From positions 1-39,149 of the forward strand of contig NC_019894.1 of NCBI RefSeq assembly GCF_000242455.2: a stretch of DNA of 39,149 nucleotides, in the 5' to 3' direction. The stretch comes from Singulisphaera acidiphila DSM 18658. GTDB lineage: Bacteria > Planctomycetota > Planctomycetia > Isosphaerales > Isosphaeraceae. Positions 30,646-39,139 of this stretch are shown here, in pieces; positions within the stretch are counted from its first letter, which is position 1; each line of letters opens with the position of its first letter. The notes beneath the pieces were generated by a model, which saw only the letters and a list, made by a program, of their open reading frames with translations, was not told the DNA's origin and made no database searches. The translations under genes were made by a program, and so were the position numbers.

Positions 30646-31524
30646 ATGAGTTTATCAGAGAGTCTCAGAGCAGCGAATGATGACGAACTGCGACGGATCG
30701 ACGAGAAGCATATGGCCGGGGATTGGGTCGCGGTCGAGCGGCTGTGCGTCGCTCATAGGGAGGCACGGCGAGCGGCAGGGCGGCTCTCTGACGAGGAGAA
30801 GGAAGAGCGCCTTGTCCTCTATCTCGAAGGTGCCGTTGGCGAGCCAGGCGAGGTGTTTCGACAGTTCCTTGACCAACCTTCATTGATTCTGCTGCCATAC
30901 GCCGCGGGCGTGGGTGGCCCAGATTTCGGTAGCTGGGAACGAACACCCGTGTCGGCCTCCAAGATTCTCGGGGAGGAACCGCGTTTGTGGTCGCCGGGGC
31001 AGATGGATCTTCATCCGGTCTTGAAATCTCCAACCCACCCCGAACTCGTTGAGCGGGGTATAGCGCGGCTGGAGAGTAAATCGGTACGGATCGACCCGGC
31101 GGAATTCCCGATTGGGTGCTGGGTTTTGTTCGTCGTCGACTGTGGACAGAGCCCAGGCGTCACTCCGCGAGAAAACCTTCTCGCACTCCACCGCCCGACC
31201 GCGGAGGTAGTGACGCGGCCTGAACGAGGCTCTCAACTGATTCGCCGACTGACGGCCAACGACCTTTTCAGCTTCTGGGACGAAGCCCGAGATTCACGCT
31301 TTTCGGAAAGGGCGTCAGTCGGATTCGCCTACATGATGCTATCGCAGGCGATTGGTCTTGCCTCGGAGGCTATCCAGGAATGGCGCAAGGCCTTCGGCCC
31401 GTTCACCGACGATTCGTTCCTTAGGCGTTACGAGGGAATACCCCAGTGGATCGACGTGCTTCGCCTCAATCTTTTGATGGAGGAGATCCTCCCCTTTTCT
31501 CTGAGGTGGCCCCTAGATTCGTGA
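30646..31524 (+). CDS. hypothetical protein of the sigma-factor operon
   Basis: A 292-aa soluble protein starting MSLSESLRAANDDELRRIDE, 15 nt after the sigma factor. The first 70 residues are charged helices (RLCVAHREARRAAGRLSDEE); the middle has a strand-rich stretch (IGCWVLFVVDCGQSPGVTPR) and the C-terminus is helical with Trp (AIQEWRKAFGPFTDDSFLRR). No domain recognised. Its position next to the sigma factor would suit a regulator or sensor partner, but nothing in the sequence proves it. Confidence 0.7.
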   Translation: MSLSESLRAANDDELRRIDEKHMAGDWVAVERLCVAHREARRAAGRLSDEEKEERLVLYLEGAVGEPGEVFRQFLDQPSLILLPYAAGVGGPDFGSWERTPVSASKILGEEPRLWSPGQMDLHPVLKSPTHPELVERGIARLESKSVRIDPAEFPIGCWVLFVVDCGQSPGVTPRENLLALHRPTAEVVTRPERGSQLIRRLTANDLFSFWDEARDSRFSERASVGFAYMMLSQAIGLASEAIQEWRKAFGPFTDDSFLRRYEGIPQWIDVLRLNLLMEEILPFSLRWPLDS

Positions 31525-31552
31525 CGCGAAAGATGGCCTCTAGGAAAACGAC

Positions 31553-33721
31553 ATGAGTGGCGTCAAGGTCATCATTCTCACCCTCGTCGCAACGTGGTTC
31601 CTTTGGGCCGCCGCGATCCCATTGAGCGTGACATCCGCGATCCTCTGGAATGGTAGTGCGTTTGTCAATCCGCCTTCGCTGTGGGCGTTCGCCTCGCTGA
31701 CCATTCAAGTCGTCATCGTGTCCATAATCGCCCGCGTAGCCGGTATCGGCCGCTCAAAACTTTCAGACGATGACTCAACGGGATGCTTGTTGATCGTAGC
31801 GATCATCGTCTCCCTCCTTACTAACGCGTGGAGTCTCAGCTTCGAGACCCTGCTCTCCATCGACCGTCCTATGGGAATGGTCGCATTGCTACTCGCGGGC
31901 GCGGTCTGCTGGGCGCTCAACGGCGGGTGCGACGAAAGTTGTGAGTACGCGGCTAGCGATGAAATGCCGATTTCAACGTATTTGTGGATCCTAACCTTGG
32001 TTCCGGTCACGGTAGATTCATACTGGACGCTGCCGCCCCTCGCCTTCCTGGTGCTTGGACTTGTACGGGTCGTTCTTGCCACATTGGGCCTCCGAGTCAT
32101 CGGTCTGATCGTACTCCGGGAGGGCCACGACATAGGCTGGGTGTCAATTGATACGCGATTGACGGGGCGTGCGCTGATAACTGTCGCCGTCGTGGCGTTG
32201 AGTCTTTTTGGAATTACCAGGTGGTCTTTGCATGATCGACTTAAGGATCTCCAGGTCCAAACGATCGTGGGGAAAGCCGAGGTGTCCGGCGATGTGGAGG
32301 AACTTTCGAAGTTGTTAGCGAACGCGGATGCCCTCCTGGAAACGACAGATTCACGACGTGAACGGGTTAAGCAACTCCTTTTGAACGCCCACTGCGATCG
32401 CATCGAGGAGAAATTTAGCGAGTGGTCACATGAGCAGTTGAAATTGCATTCAAATGCAAATGACAGGATAATATCATTCAGAAAATTGGAATCTGGCCCC
32501 CTCCAAACTCTCGACAGTGTATGCGCCAAGTTCGGTCGGGAACCGTTCGATTCGTCGATCGGGCTGTGGAGGGACAGGTACTTTGCCTTCATCAACACGA
32601 TTGACATGCGCACTGAGCTCCGTCTAGTTATCGCCTCGCACTCGTTTTCCAAGATGACGAGGCATTTGGCCTCGGATGACGTCGCGAAGGCCCGTGTGGC
32701 GCTCGGAGCAGCCTGGCTTAAGTGGTTCGCTCTTCGGAGCGAATATCCGGACAAGTCAGTCGAAGCTGCCAAGGATCTACATTCTCAGGCCGTTCCGTAT
32801 TGGACGCCCGAACAAGCCGAGGCGGGGAGGAAGTTCGAACTCAAAGCGTGGCGAACCTACATCCTCGCAGCGATGCCGACCGAGACGGACAAGGCTGGGG
32901 CGACTGCCGCGCACGCCTTGATTGCCAAGGCAGAGCGAGCCTTTCCGGGGTTCTGGAAGTCTGAACGCGATTTCCTTCTCACCTTCCGCAAGGACTCGGT
33001 CCGTCAGGCACTCGCAGGCGACGATGCACCAGGGACCTTCGAACGATTCGCCCGAGCCTACGAAGAATGGCCCGACGAAGTTGACGACATTGCCCGAGAG
33101 ATGAAAGCTCGATTGTTCCAGTTGATCGACCGCCAACCCGGCAACATCGTGATTGACACTCTGTTGAAGAGGATTGATGGAGAGTGGCCCGGGTACTGGG
33201 ACGAGGTAGCTTTCGGGCTTACCTCAGCCGGAGACTTGTTAGAGCTTGTCAAGCTCGTCGAGAACTCTGGTCTTCCCTCGGCCTGGCGAGACCAAGTCAC
33301 GACTTGGGCGAAGTACGACCGTTTCAGTCGGTTTCGTCTCTCGGATGTCGTCGAAGCCGACCGGCGGCGGAACCGCGCGATCTGGGCCCATTTGATCGAA
33401 GGCGAGCGGGCCGCAGGGCGGTTCGCCGCAGCCTATGTCCTGTCGGTGAAGGGCAAGGCCGATGACACAACCCAAGGTCTTCTACGACGCCGGGCGGCAC
33501 GTGCTTGGTACGACCGAGTCGCCCCCACGCTCGAGATCGTTGGCGGTACGAATATGCCCCCAATTGCCTCCACCTCGGCGGAGGCGATGTGGGAGGCGTT
33601 CCATCGATCGCGAGGCGACCGATCGATTCACCTCGCCCGACAGGACACTAAGGGATTTCTGTACGCCTTCAAAGGTCGGTTCAACTATGTTTCTGGGACT
33701 TTCAAGGAGCATTATCGATGA
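31553..33721 (+). CDS. large membrane protein with a cytoplasmic or exported helical domain
   Basis: A 722-aa protein. Residues 1-225 hold six or seven membrane segments (IILTLVATWFLWAAAIPLSV; LASLTIQVVIVSIIARVAG-like; CLLIVAIIVSLLTNAW; ALLLAGAVCWALNGG; LAFLVLGLVRVVLATLGL; ITVAVVALSLFGITRW). Residues 226-722 are soluble and mainly helical, with many Trp and repeated charged helices (RKFELKAWRTYILAAMPTET; FERFARAYEEWPDEVDDIAR), possibly TPR-like. Its stop overlaps the next start by ATGA. No family recognised. The layout resembles membrane sensors or anti-sigma proteins. Confidence 0.72.
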   Translation: MSGVKVIILTLVATWFLWAAAIPLSVTSAILWNGSAFVNPPSLWAFASLTIQVVIVSIIARVAGIGRSKLSDDDSTGCLLIVAIIVSLLTNAWSLSFETLLSIDRPMGMVALLLAGAVCWALNGGCDESCEYAASDEMPISTYLWILTLVPVTVDSYWTLPPLAFLVLGLVRVVLATLGLRVIGLIVLREGHDIGWVSIDTRLTGRALITVAVVALSLFGITRWSLHDRLKDLQVQTIVGKAEVSGDVEELSKLLANADALLETTDSRRERVKQLLLNAHCDRIEEKFSEWSHEQLKLHSNANDRIISFRKLESGPLQTLDSVCAKFGREPFDSSIGLWRDRYFAFINTIDMRTELRLVIASHSFSKMTRHLASDDVAKARVALGAAWLKWFALRSEYPDKSVEAAKDLHSQAVPYWTPEQAEAGRKFELKAWRTYILAAMPTETDKAGATAAHALIAKAERAFPGFWKSERDFLLTFRKDSVRQALAGDDAPGTFERFARAYEEWPDEVDDIAREMKARLFQLIDRQPGNIVIDTLLKRIDGEWPGYWDEVAFGLTSAGDLLELVKLVENSGLPSAWRDQVTTWAKYDRFSRFRLSDVVEADRRRNRAIWAHLIEGERAAGRFAAAYVLSVKGKADDTTQGLLRRRAARAWYDRVAPTLEIVGGTNMPPIASTSAEAMWEAFHRSRGDRSIHLARQDTKGFLYAFKGRFNYVSGTFKEHYR

Positions 33722-35322
33722 GGTCAAAATCGCTGGGTTCGAGATGGTCCATGGGCGATTATAAACGGAAATGTCATTACTTGTTATTCGTGCTGAGCGT
33801 GCTGTACGCGATGACGTTGCGTCCAGTTGAAGCGGAGCTCCAAAAGAGCTGCATGAATGTGGCGAAGCAACTCATCGACGAGGGGGCAAGAGGTGTTCCA
33901 CGATCGCGACGCTTTTACGAGCAGGTCCGCGATGATTTGCCGGAAATCCACGAGAGGCTGCGGACTTGGCAAAATGGGGCCAGCGAACTCCAGATTCGTG
34001 AGTTGGTGCAATACGCACAGGAACGAGCCTGGTCTTTGCCGGACCTCGACCCGACGTTCCCAGCCATGCCGACACGCCGATTCCTCAATCCAACTCCCAT
34101 CCGAAAAGACTTACTGCCGGATGGCGAAATATACACGGCGAGACGTCGATTCCGCGATCAAAGCTTTTCTCGAGAAAAAGCAGTCTTACCCAAGCTCGAC
34201 CCTCCAAAGCCCCCCGACCCAAAATTTCTGGGATTCGAAATCAGGCCCGCCGAGGCTCTCTGGCATTCGAAGCTCGAAAACCTCATGAAGGAAGGCCTCA
34301 TCGCATCGGTCGACTTTAGACAGGGTCCAACGGTCTTCCAGGCCAAAGAGCGCCTCCTCCAGATCGACCCGACGCCACCGAACAACCCGGGGTTTTTCAT
34401 CGCCCACCTCCGCAGGCTGATCGGGGTCCGCCGTGATTTTGCGCTCCAACGCGTCGCCTCGATCGAGAACGCCCCATGTGTGTATCGGGTCGAGACCGAC
34501 GACCCACAGGGCGGTCGGTTGAAGGCATTGAAGGGGGAGTTGGAGGATTTGGGAGTCACGAACCCGATCCACTTCACGACCCAAGAAGACATCGTTTGGG
34601 CACTGGACCGACTTGGATCTTGGAACCTATGGAGCGAATTCGTTGTTCAGAACGATGAGCGTTCCCTCGTCGAGTTCGAGATCGACAAGGGAACCTCCGA
34701 TGAAGGCGCTTCGCTGGAAAGGGCGACAAGCGGAAGGGCGGTGATCGAACTTCTTAAAGGTCTCGTCATTGGCGTCCCAGCAGGGCGACTTATCCACGTT
34801 CGCATGTTTCATAACGAAGATGCTGCCTCCTTCTACCGCCGACTCAATACCGAGGCCGCAAACCGCGATTTCGCAGGGAAGTTCCTTGTCATCGGCGGAT
34901 GCCCGGTGGACCATGTCGAGTTGCTCAAACTCCAACATGCGGCGATCGCAGGTGACGCGCTGGGAGTCATCACGCCCTTCGAGGAGCAGATCGACCCACG
35001 AGCGTTTGCTCTGGCGATGCGGGCGCTCCACGATCGTCCAGAGCTCCTCCGCAACGTGGCTCCCGGCGATGCAATCCGGCGCGGCTACAGAGCGGCGGCG
35101 GATACGCTGCGGAGCTGCCTTCAAAAGGACGATGCTTCCGCCGTGACCGAGGTGCTACGGGCCTTCACGCCCGCGGCAGCACCGTTCTTCGAGCAGGCGA
35201 AGCGATTCCACCGCGCCAAACTCCAGGACTTGCTGGGACGGCTCGAAGCTCAGGAGGGGTGGTACTTGGATTTTGTGGAGGCGAACGACCGCCTCGCGAG
35301 CGATATCGCTTTTGCGGCTTGA
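33718..35322 (+). CDS. probably exported hypothetical protein
   Basis: A 534-aa protein. A basic start and one hydrophobic segment (YLLFVLSVLYAMTLRPVEA) look like a signal peptide or N-terminal anchor; the ATG at 33751 would place it better than the one at 33718, but the latter gives the ATGA overlap with the upstream gene. The rest includes a Pro-rich region (KLDPPKPPDPKFLGFEI) and a domain with VIGVPAGRLIHVRMFHNEDA-like strands. No enzyme motif recognised. It is the last gene of the sigma-factor operon. Confidence 0.7.
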   Translation: MRSKSLGSRWSMGDYKRKCHYLLFVLSVLYAMTLRPVEAELQKSCMNVAKQLIDEGARGVPRSRRFYEQVRDDLPEIHERLRTWQNGASELQIRELVQYAQERAWSLPDLDPTFPAMPTRRFLNPTPIRKDLLPDGEIYTARRRFRDQSFSREKAVLPKLDPPKPPDPKFLGFEIRPAEALWHSKLENLMKEGLIASVDFRQGPTVFQAKERLLQIDPTPPNNPGFFIAHLRRLIGVRRDFALQRVASIENAPCVYRVETDDPQGGRLKALKGELEDLGVTNPIHFTTQEDIVWALDRLGSWNLWSEFVVQNDERSLVEFEIDKGTSDEGASLERATSGRAVIELLKGLVIGVPAGRLIHVRMFHNEDAASFYRRLNTEAANRDFAGKFLVIGGCPVDHVELLKLQHAAIAGDALGVITPFEEQIDPRAFALAMRALHDRPELLRNVAPGDAIRRGYRAAADTLRSCLQKDDASAVTEVLRAFTPAAAPFFEQAKRFHRAKLQDLLGRLEAQEGWYLDFVEANDRLASDIAFAA

Positions 35323-35889
35323 GGACTTTGCCGGACTGGCAGTATCGCGCGGATCTCGGAATCGATTCAAGGTCGGGTGCGTTCTTCTTCTCAGAAGGCG
35401 CACTCACGAGAGGATGCTCGACGAAGGTCGGTGTTCATTGTCAGTCAGCTTCCGGACCGCAGGGCTTAACCCGACGTCCGCGGTGCGTGGGCAGGATTGG
35501 TCGTAGCGGGCATCGGTATCGGTCAACCTTTCGGTGGTTTGCGGTGCTTCTTGCCGGCCCGGCCGCCCATGGCGAGCCGGGCGGTGTTCGCATGGAACAA
35601 CCGGCGGATTTTCGCGTCCGATAATCAACATTATGTTGCGTTCGCCCGATCCGGGGGCGAATCCTTGCCTGTCGACCGGGCGAGCAACCCATCCATAAGG
35701 GACCGCGACTATGTCGCGAATCGTAGTGCTGGGGGGAGGTCCTTGTGGCGCCCTGTATGCCCTTGCCTTGCGCGACCATGTTTTGCCTCTGTGCCTTCGC
35801 TCTTCAAAATTCTTCGAGTCTCTCTTGACCCTCACTGTGAGTGTCACCTGCACTGTACTCAGTCAAACGATCGTTAGCGGGGAAAAGCG
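35323..35889. other. noncoding gap after the sigma-factor operon
   Basis: 567 bp without a supported gene. A hairpin at about 35377-35412 (GTGC...CTTCT-C-AGAAG...GCAC) could be the operon terminator. Near 35830-35865 the DNA has CTCA...TGAG and CACCTGCACTGTAC just before the PadR-like gene, a possible operator. Nothing else is clear. Confidence 0.35.
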
Positions 35890-36204
35890 GTGAAGTACGA
35901 GTTCCTATCCGCGACGACAGTCATGTGGGCTATCCTGGGCTTTCTGGAGACTCAGGAAATGAAGGGTCACGAATTGCGACGCAAGTTGATCGAACATGGC
36001 TACAAAAAATCGCCAGGCTCGTTCTATCAACAGATGGCTAGGCTCGTGGATTGCGGGCTCGTGGAGGGCCACCTCGGCGAGAGAAGCAGCTCGATCCCCG
36101 GCTTGACCGAGAAGAATTTCAAAATCACGGCGACGGGCCTTGGCGAACTCAAGCGATTCCGAGAATTCAGCAAACAAACTAATTTGTTCGCATTCGGATC
36201 TTGA
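35890..36204 (+). CDS. PadR-like transcriptional regulator
   Basis: A 104-aa winged-helix protein with the PadR pattern: VMWAILGFLETQEMKGHELR, GYKKSPGSFYQQMARLVDCG, LVEGHLGE and YKITATGLGEL-like ending (FKITATGLGELKRF). PadR proteins repress nearby genes and respond to small molecules or phosphoregulation. The start is GTG at 35890. It has no C-terminal dimerisation helix of the long subfamily. It precedes a small unknown gene by 13 nt, its likely target operon partner. Confidence 0.72.
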   Translation: MKYEFLSATTVMWAILGFLETQEMKGHELRRKLIEHGYKKSPGSFYQQMARLVDCGLVEGHLGERSSSIPGLTEKNFKITATGLGELKRFREFSKQTNLFAFGS

Positions 36205-36217
36205 TCAGGACCCAAAC

Positions 36218-36607
36218 ATGATTGGCGAAAACGGCTCTCAGATCGCCGAGAATGAATATTATCGCAGGGACTCAAACCGCCATCTGATCGCCGCTAATTT
36301 TACGGATATGGATGAGACTGCATCTGGTGATGAACCTATTGTTGCCGAGAAGTTTGAGCAGTTGTGTGAAACCATCCTTAGCTATGACAAGTTCGTTCCG
36401 AAGTCCTACCGGATTAACCTGGGCCTGGCGTTGTCCGAGGTGCTCGAGGAATACCAAGAAGCTCTGAAGTGGGATCCCAATGGGGATGTCTCTGAACTCC
36501 AGTCTCGGGTTTGTCGTGAGGCGCGGAAGGCTTTGGTGGAGACCTTGCTCGGTGAGACCTTCAGCGGCCTCTGCGGCTGGTTTGTAGGAAAACCCAGAAG
36601 CTCCTAG
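36218..36607 (+). CDS. hypothetical protein downstream of PadR-like gene
   Basis: A 129-aa protein starting MIGENGSQIAENEYYRRDSN. The centre is acidic (TDMDETASGDEPIVAEKFEQ) and the rest helical (RINLGLALSEVLEEYQEALK). No family recognised. It follows the PadR-like gene by 13 nt and is probably co-transcribed. The ATG at 36218 is preferred over the longer in-frame start inside the regulator gene. Confidence 0.58.
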   Translation: MIGENGSQIAENEYYRRDSNRHLIAANFTDMDETASGDEPIVAEKFEQLCETILSYDKFVPKSYRINLGLALSEVLEEYQEALKWDPNGDVSELQSRVCREARKALVETLLGETFSGLCGWFVGKPRSS

Positions 36608-36726
36608 TGACAACTGGACCGAACCTTGATCTCTGACGGCGAGCGCCCCGCTCTGCCCCCGCTACCTCTACGCCCTCTGCTTAGAGACACAGTGAAAGGC
36701 CTTTTCTAGGCCCTTGTTCCCGGTAC

Positions 36727-36750
36727 GCGCCGAATCTCACGATTCGGCGC
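36727..36750 (+). terminator. hairpin in the gap before the secreted Cys/His-rich gene
   Basis: GCGCCGAAT (36727-36735), six-nt loop, ATTCGGCGC (36742-36750): a perfect 9-bp stem without a strong T-run. It may end the PadR operon or sit in the leader of the next gene. Confidence 0.45.
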
Positions 36751-36853
36751 CCCTGTTCCGGCCGGAGAGCCCTCTCCAGGTCCCGATCGTCCCACGGCCA
36801 AGGATGGCTTCATCATGTTCCACTTCCTCTGCCGCAACCTGAAAGGGCACCTC

Positions 36854-37426
36854 ATGTTGAACAAGCTTCGCCCGGCTATTCTTACCGGTGGAATTTTCGT
36901 CGCGGCCGCTTCCCTGATCTGCGTGTCAGGCGCCACCAAATCGGGGACTGCCGGACACGACTCCTCAAACGGTGCGAAGGCACCTACGCAGGCTATCATC
37001 GTCAGTGAAGTTGGTCCGGTGGGTCAGGCCTCGTTGAAGGCAGTCACCGTGACGGAAACGGCGATGACGACCTACTACGATGTCTATTGCCCCATCTGCA
37101 AGATCTATATCGCCCGCAAAGGCAACGCGTACGCGTGCTCCGAATTCGGGCCTCACCATGATCGTACTCATCACAACGGTGAGCCTGTGACGTTGTGCTA
37201 CCGTTACACTTCTAAAGGCACTCATGAGGAGCATAGCAGCACGAAGCCTCCGACCCAGGTGGCCGCGGCCGGATACTGTTCTGTTATTTGCAGTAAACAC
37301 GGGTACTTGGACGGATTTTCGTGTCAGGACAAGAAAACAACAGCCGAGTGTCGAGCTGCTGCTGTCGCGCACAATAAACTTGAACACGGCGGCGTGAGAT
37401 GGGCCAGTGATAACAGATGCCCTTGA
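36854..37426 (+). CDS. secreted Cys/His-rich protein
   Basis: A 190-aa protein. From ATG 36854 (GAAAGGG upstream) it has a signal peptide (LRPAILTGGIFVAAASLICV) that ends near SGA. The mature part contains CPICKIYIARKGNAYACSEF with HHDRTHHNG, then YCSVICSKHGYLDGFSCQDK and a final Cys, consistent with one or two metal sites. Cys-His spacing resembles zinc-ribbon-like units. No family recognised. It is flanked by hairpins on both sides and seems to be a single-gene unit. Confidence 0.66.
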   Translation: MLNKLRPAILTGGIFVAAASLICVSGATKSGTAGHDSSNGAKAPTQAIIVSEVGPVGQASLKAVTVTETAMTTYYDVYCPICKIYIARKGNAYACSEFGPHHDRTHHNGEPVTLCYRYTSKGTHEEHSSTKPPTQVAAAGYCSVICSKHGYLDGFSCQDKKTTAECRAAAVAHNKLEHGGVRWASDNRCP

Positions 37427-37472
37427 TACCAGTCTCATTGGAATCGAAAACCGGAAGTCATTGACTTGCGAG

Positions 37473-37506
37473 AGAGCGAGGGGGCCATCGATGCCCCCCT
37501 CGCTCT
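37473..37506 (+). terminator. strong terminator hairpin
   Basis: AGAGCGAGGGGG (37473-37484) pairs perfectly with CCCCCTCGCTCT (37495-37506); loop of 10 nt; ATTGTTTCG follows. It lies 46 nt after the stop of the secreted Cys/His-rich gene. Confidence 0.72.
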
Positions 37507-37633
37507 ATTGTTTCGAAATTAGGTACCGCCCTTGCCCTGAACCTTCGGACAAATCGTCCAGAAGTCTCGCACCACAGGGACGCACCAGGCTTCTGAATAA
37601 TCAACCACGCCCAAAGGACGTGGTATTAGGAAG

Positions 37634-37676
37634 GCCCCCCGAGGGGGGCGTCTACGTGAGGTAGCCCCCGTTGGGG
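37634..37676. other. two adjacent all-GC hairpins in a noncoding gap
   Basis: GCCCCCCGAGGGGGGC (37634-37649) and CCCCC-GTT-GGGGG (37664-37676) lie 15 nt apart. They have no T-run and no adjacent gene end. The remaining noncoding DNA of 37427-37887 shows nothing supported. Confidence 0.45.
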
Positions 37677-37887
37677 GTGTGGATGTCAGACTCGCAATAC
37701 ACTGCTCACGGTCCCCCTCGTGTCGACCGCAGCCCCTCGCTCGGAGTCTTTCAGACCGATCCCGAGGGTGACATACGGAATGCTAGGAATGCACACCGGA
37801 TCGCTCGAAGCTCTTCGGGTCGCACGGCCAAAGGCCGTGGATTTAGAACATATTAAAATGATCAGAAGTTGGCCAATTGGCGAAAAT

Positions 37888-38139
37888 CTACCCCTCCTGC
37901 TCGATCTTAAACCGAGGGAGGTTCTTGTTGAGGATATCCGTCGCCAGCGACGAGACGATGATCTTCTTCCGCCGAGCCTCTTGCCAGAGCCGATCGTGGA
38001 CGCCGTCGGGGAGTCCGATCTTACGCCCCCTGCTTTCCCCCTTGAGTGGCGTCCGTCGGGCCCGGTGCTTCGGCTGGCGGATCTCAGAACAGTGGAAGGC
38101 CCGGACCAATTTAGCAGGGTGGCAAACCCGATCGCGCAT
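37888..38139 (-). CDS. ribbon-helix-helix-like small DNA-binding protein
   Basis: An 83-aa frame. The C-terminal 50 residues (KIGLPDGVHDRLWQEARRKK, then IIVSSLATDILNKNLPRFKI) have the strand-helix-helix pattern of ribbon-helix-helix regulators, often antitoxins or plasmid repressors. The first 30 residues are basic and less convincing, so the true start may lie downstream. No toxin gene is adjacent on the same strand. Confidence 0.55.
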   Translation of the reverse strand: MRDRVCHPAKLVRAFHCSEIRQPKHRARRTPLKGESRGRKIGLPDGVHDRLWQEARRKKIIVSSLATDILNKNLPRFKIEQEG

Positions 38140-38203
38140 ATTGTTTGTGATAATCTGAGAAATGTCCGATTAGAATCTATCCCCGGAACCACCGGAGCCG
38201 GTC

Positions 38204-38512
38204 ATGCCGAACCTCGAGCACCTCGATTTTTGCAGAGAACTCTATGTGGTCGAGAAGACCGTCGAAGTGGTCGTCAGCATCCAGGGCGAGCCAGAGTTCA
38301 TCAGAATCGAGGCGTTTCACGATCTTCAGGCTGGACGCTACAAAACTCGTTCGTGCATGCAGGCTAAAGTCAAGTTGCAAGCAGCTCACGGCAACCAAGG
38401 GCTCATCGAGACTGACGCCTGGGTCGATTACGACCTGCCGTGGACCGATGGTGAGACCGCAGACGAGGTGGTCGAGCAAGCCCTCGGGTTTCTCCGAGAA
38501 CGATGCGATTGA
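38204..38512 (+). CDS. hypothetical protein
   Basis: A 102-aa protein starting MPNLEHLDFCRELYVVEKTV with alternating strands (VEVVVSIQGEPEFIRIEAFH) and an acidic helix (ETADEVVEQALGFLRERC). It is a compact alpha/beta fold of unknown role. It is divergent from the ribbon-helix-helix-like gene with 64 nt between, so they may share a control region. Confidence 0.6.
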   Translation: MPNLEHLDFCRELYVVEKTVEVVVSIQGEPEFIRIEAFHDLQAGRYKTRSCMQAKVKLQAAHGNQGLIETDAWVDYDLPWTDGETADEVVEQALGFLRERCD

Positions 38513-38623
38513 GAGCAAGCCTTCGTCAGCGTACCGGACTATACCAGCTAACGCGGACATCGAACCCCCACCCCGTGCCGAGTGCCGATATAACCGCCGT
38601 TTGACCGACCAGGCTGTTCAAAA

Positions 38624-39139
38624 ATGGATGGGCAGATGAACCGCTTACCCCAGTCAGCCGAAATCCTTTCCCGCCGGCCTGAGTGGCTCGAGGGAACATG
38701 GATCACCCTTGCCGATGGCCAAGCCTGGAGTTTCCCGCCACCAACGGCCATTCCCGGCTACCAGGAGATTGCCCACGACGCCGCCCGTGAGGCCGTGGAC
38801 AACATCCTGCCCCTCCTCAACGTCGACGCGATTCGCCGCCAAGTGGGGGCGATCGCCACGGGTGATCCGTCTGGCGTTTTGAGAGGTCTCGGCCAAATGT
38901 TTGCGCTCTACCAGATCGCGTTCCGACTCGGTTCGATCCTCCTCCGGCACAACTACAACGCAACCGATGCCGATTGCGACCTCTTGATGCCGTTCAACTA
39001 CCAACTCGGGGATCTGCCTGACCCGCAATCGCGGATCCACAAGACCACCCCGGAGATCCTGGCCATGAGTAACGCCATTGCCGCATCCATCGGCGTGGAC
39101 ATCGGGCCGGAACTCGCCCGGATCGTCGGGAGCAACTAG
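38624..39139 (+). CDS. relative of the tail-chaperone-like protein
   Basis: A 171-aa protein. Its TWITLADGQAWSFPPP near residues 25-40 aligns with STVKLGDGQLWTFPKP of the chaperone-like protein at 22170-22568, and both have a later helical half with a LL.(H/Q)NY motif (SILLRHNYN here, NLLLQNYDL there). This one is longer by about 40 residues, inserted after the shared motif. The stop lies 10 nt before the window end, so any frameshift extension and neighbour are not visible; no slippery heptamer is evident near the end. Confidence 0.66.
   Translation: MDGQMNRLPQSAEILSRRPEWLEGTWITLADGQAWSFPPPTAIPGYQEIAHDAAREAVDNILPLLNVDAIRRQVGAIATGDPSGVLRGLGQMFALYQIAFRLGSILLRHNYNATDADCDLLMPFNYQLGDLPDPQSRIHKTTPEILAMSNAIAASIGVDIGPELARIVGSN

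Noticed and set aside
31705..32772. Long minus-strand open frame of 355 codons opposite the 722-aa membrane protein
   Set aside because: Ser/Thr/Arg-rich antisense frame; the plus strand has clear membrane segments, operon spacing and an ATGA overlap.
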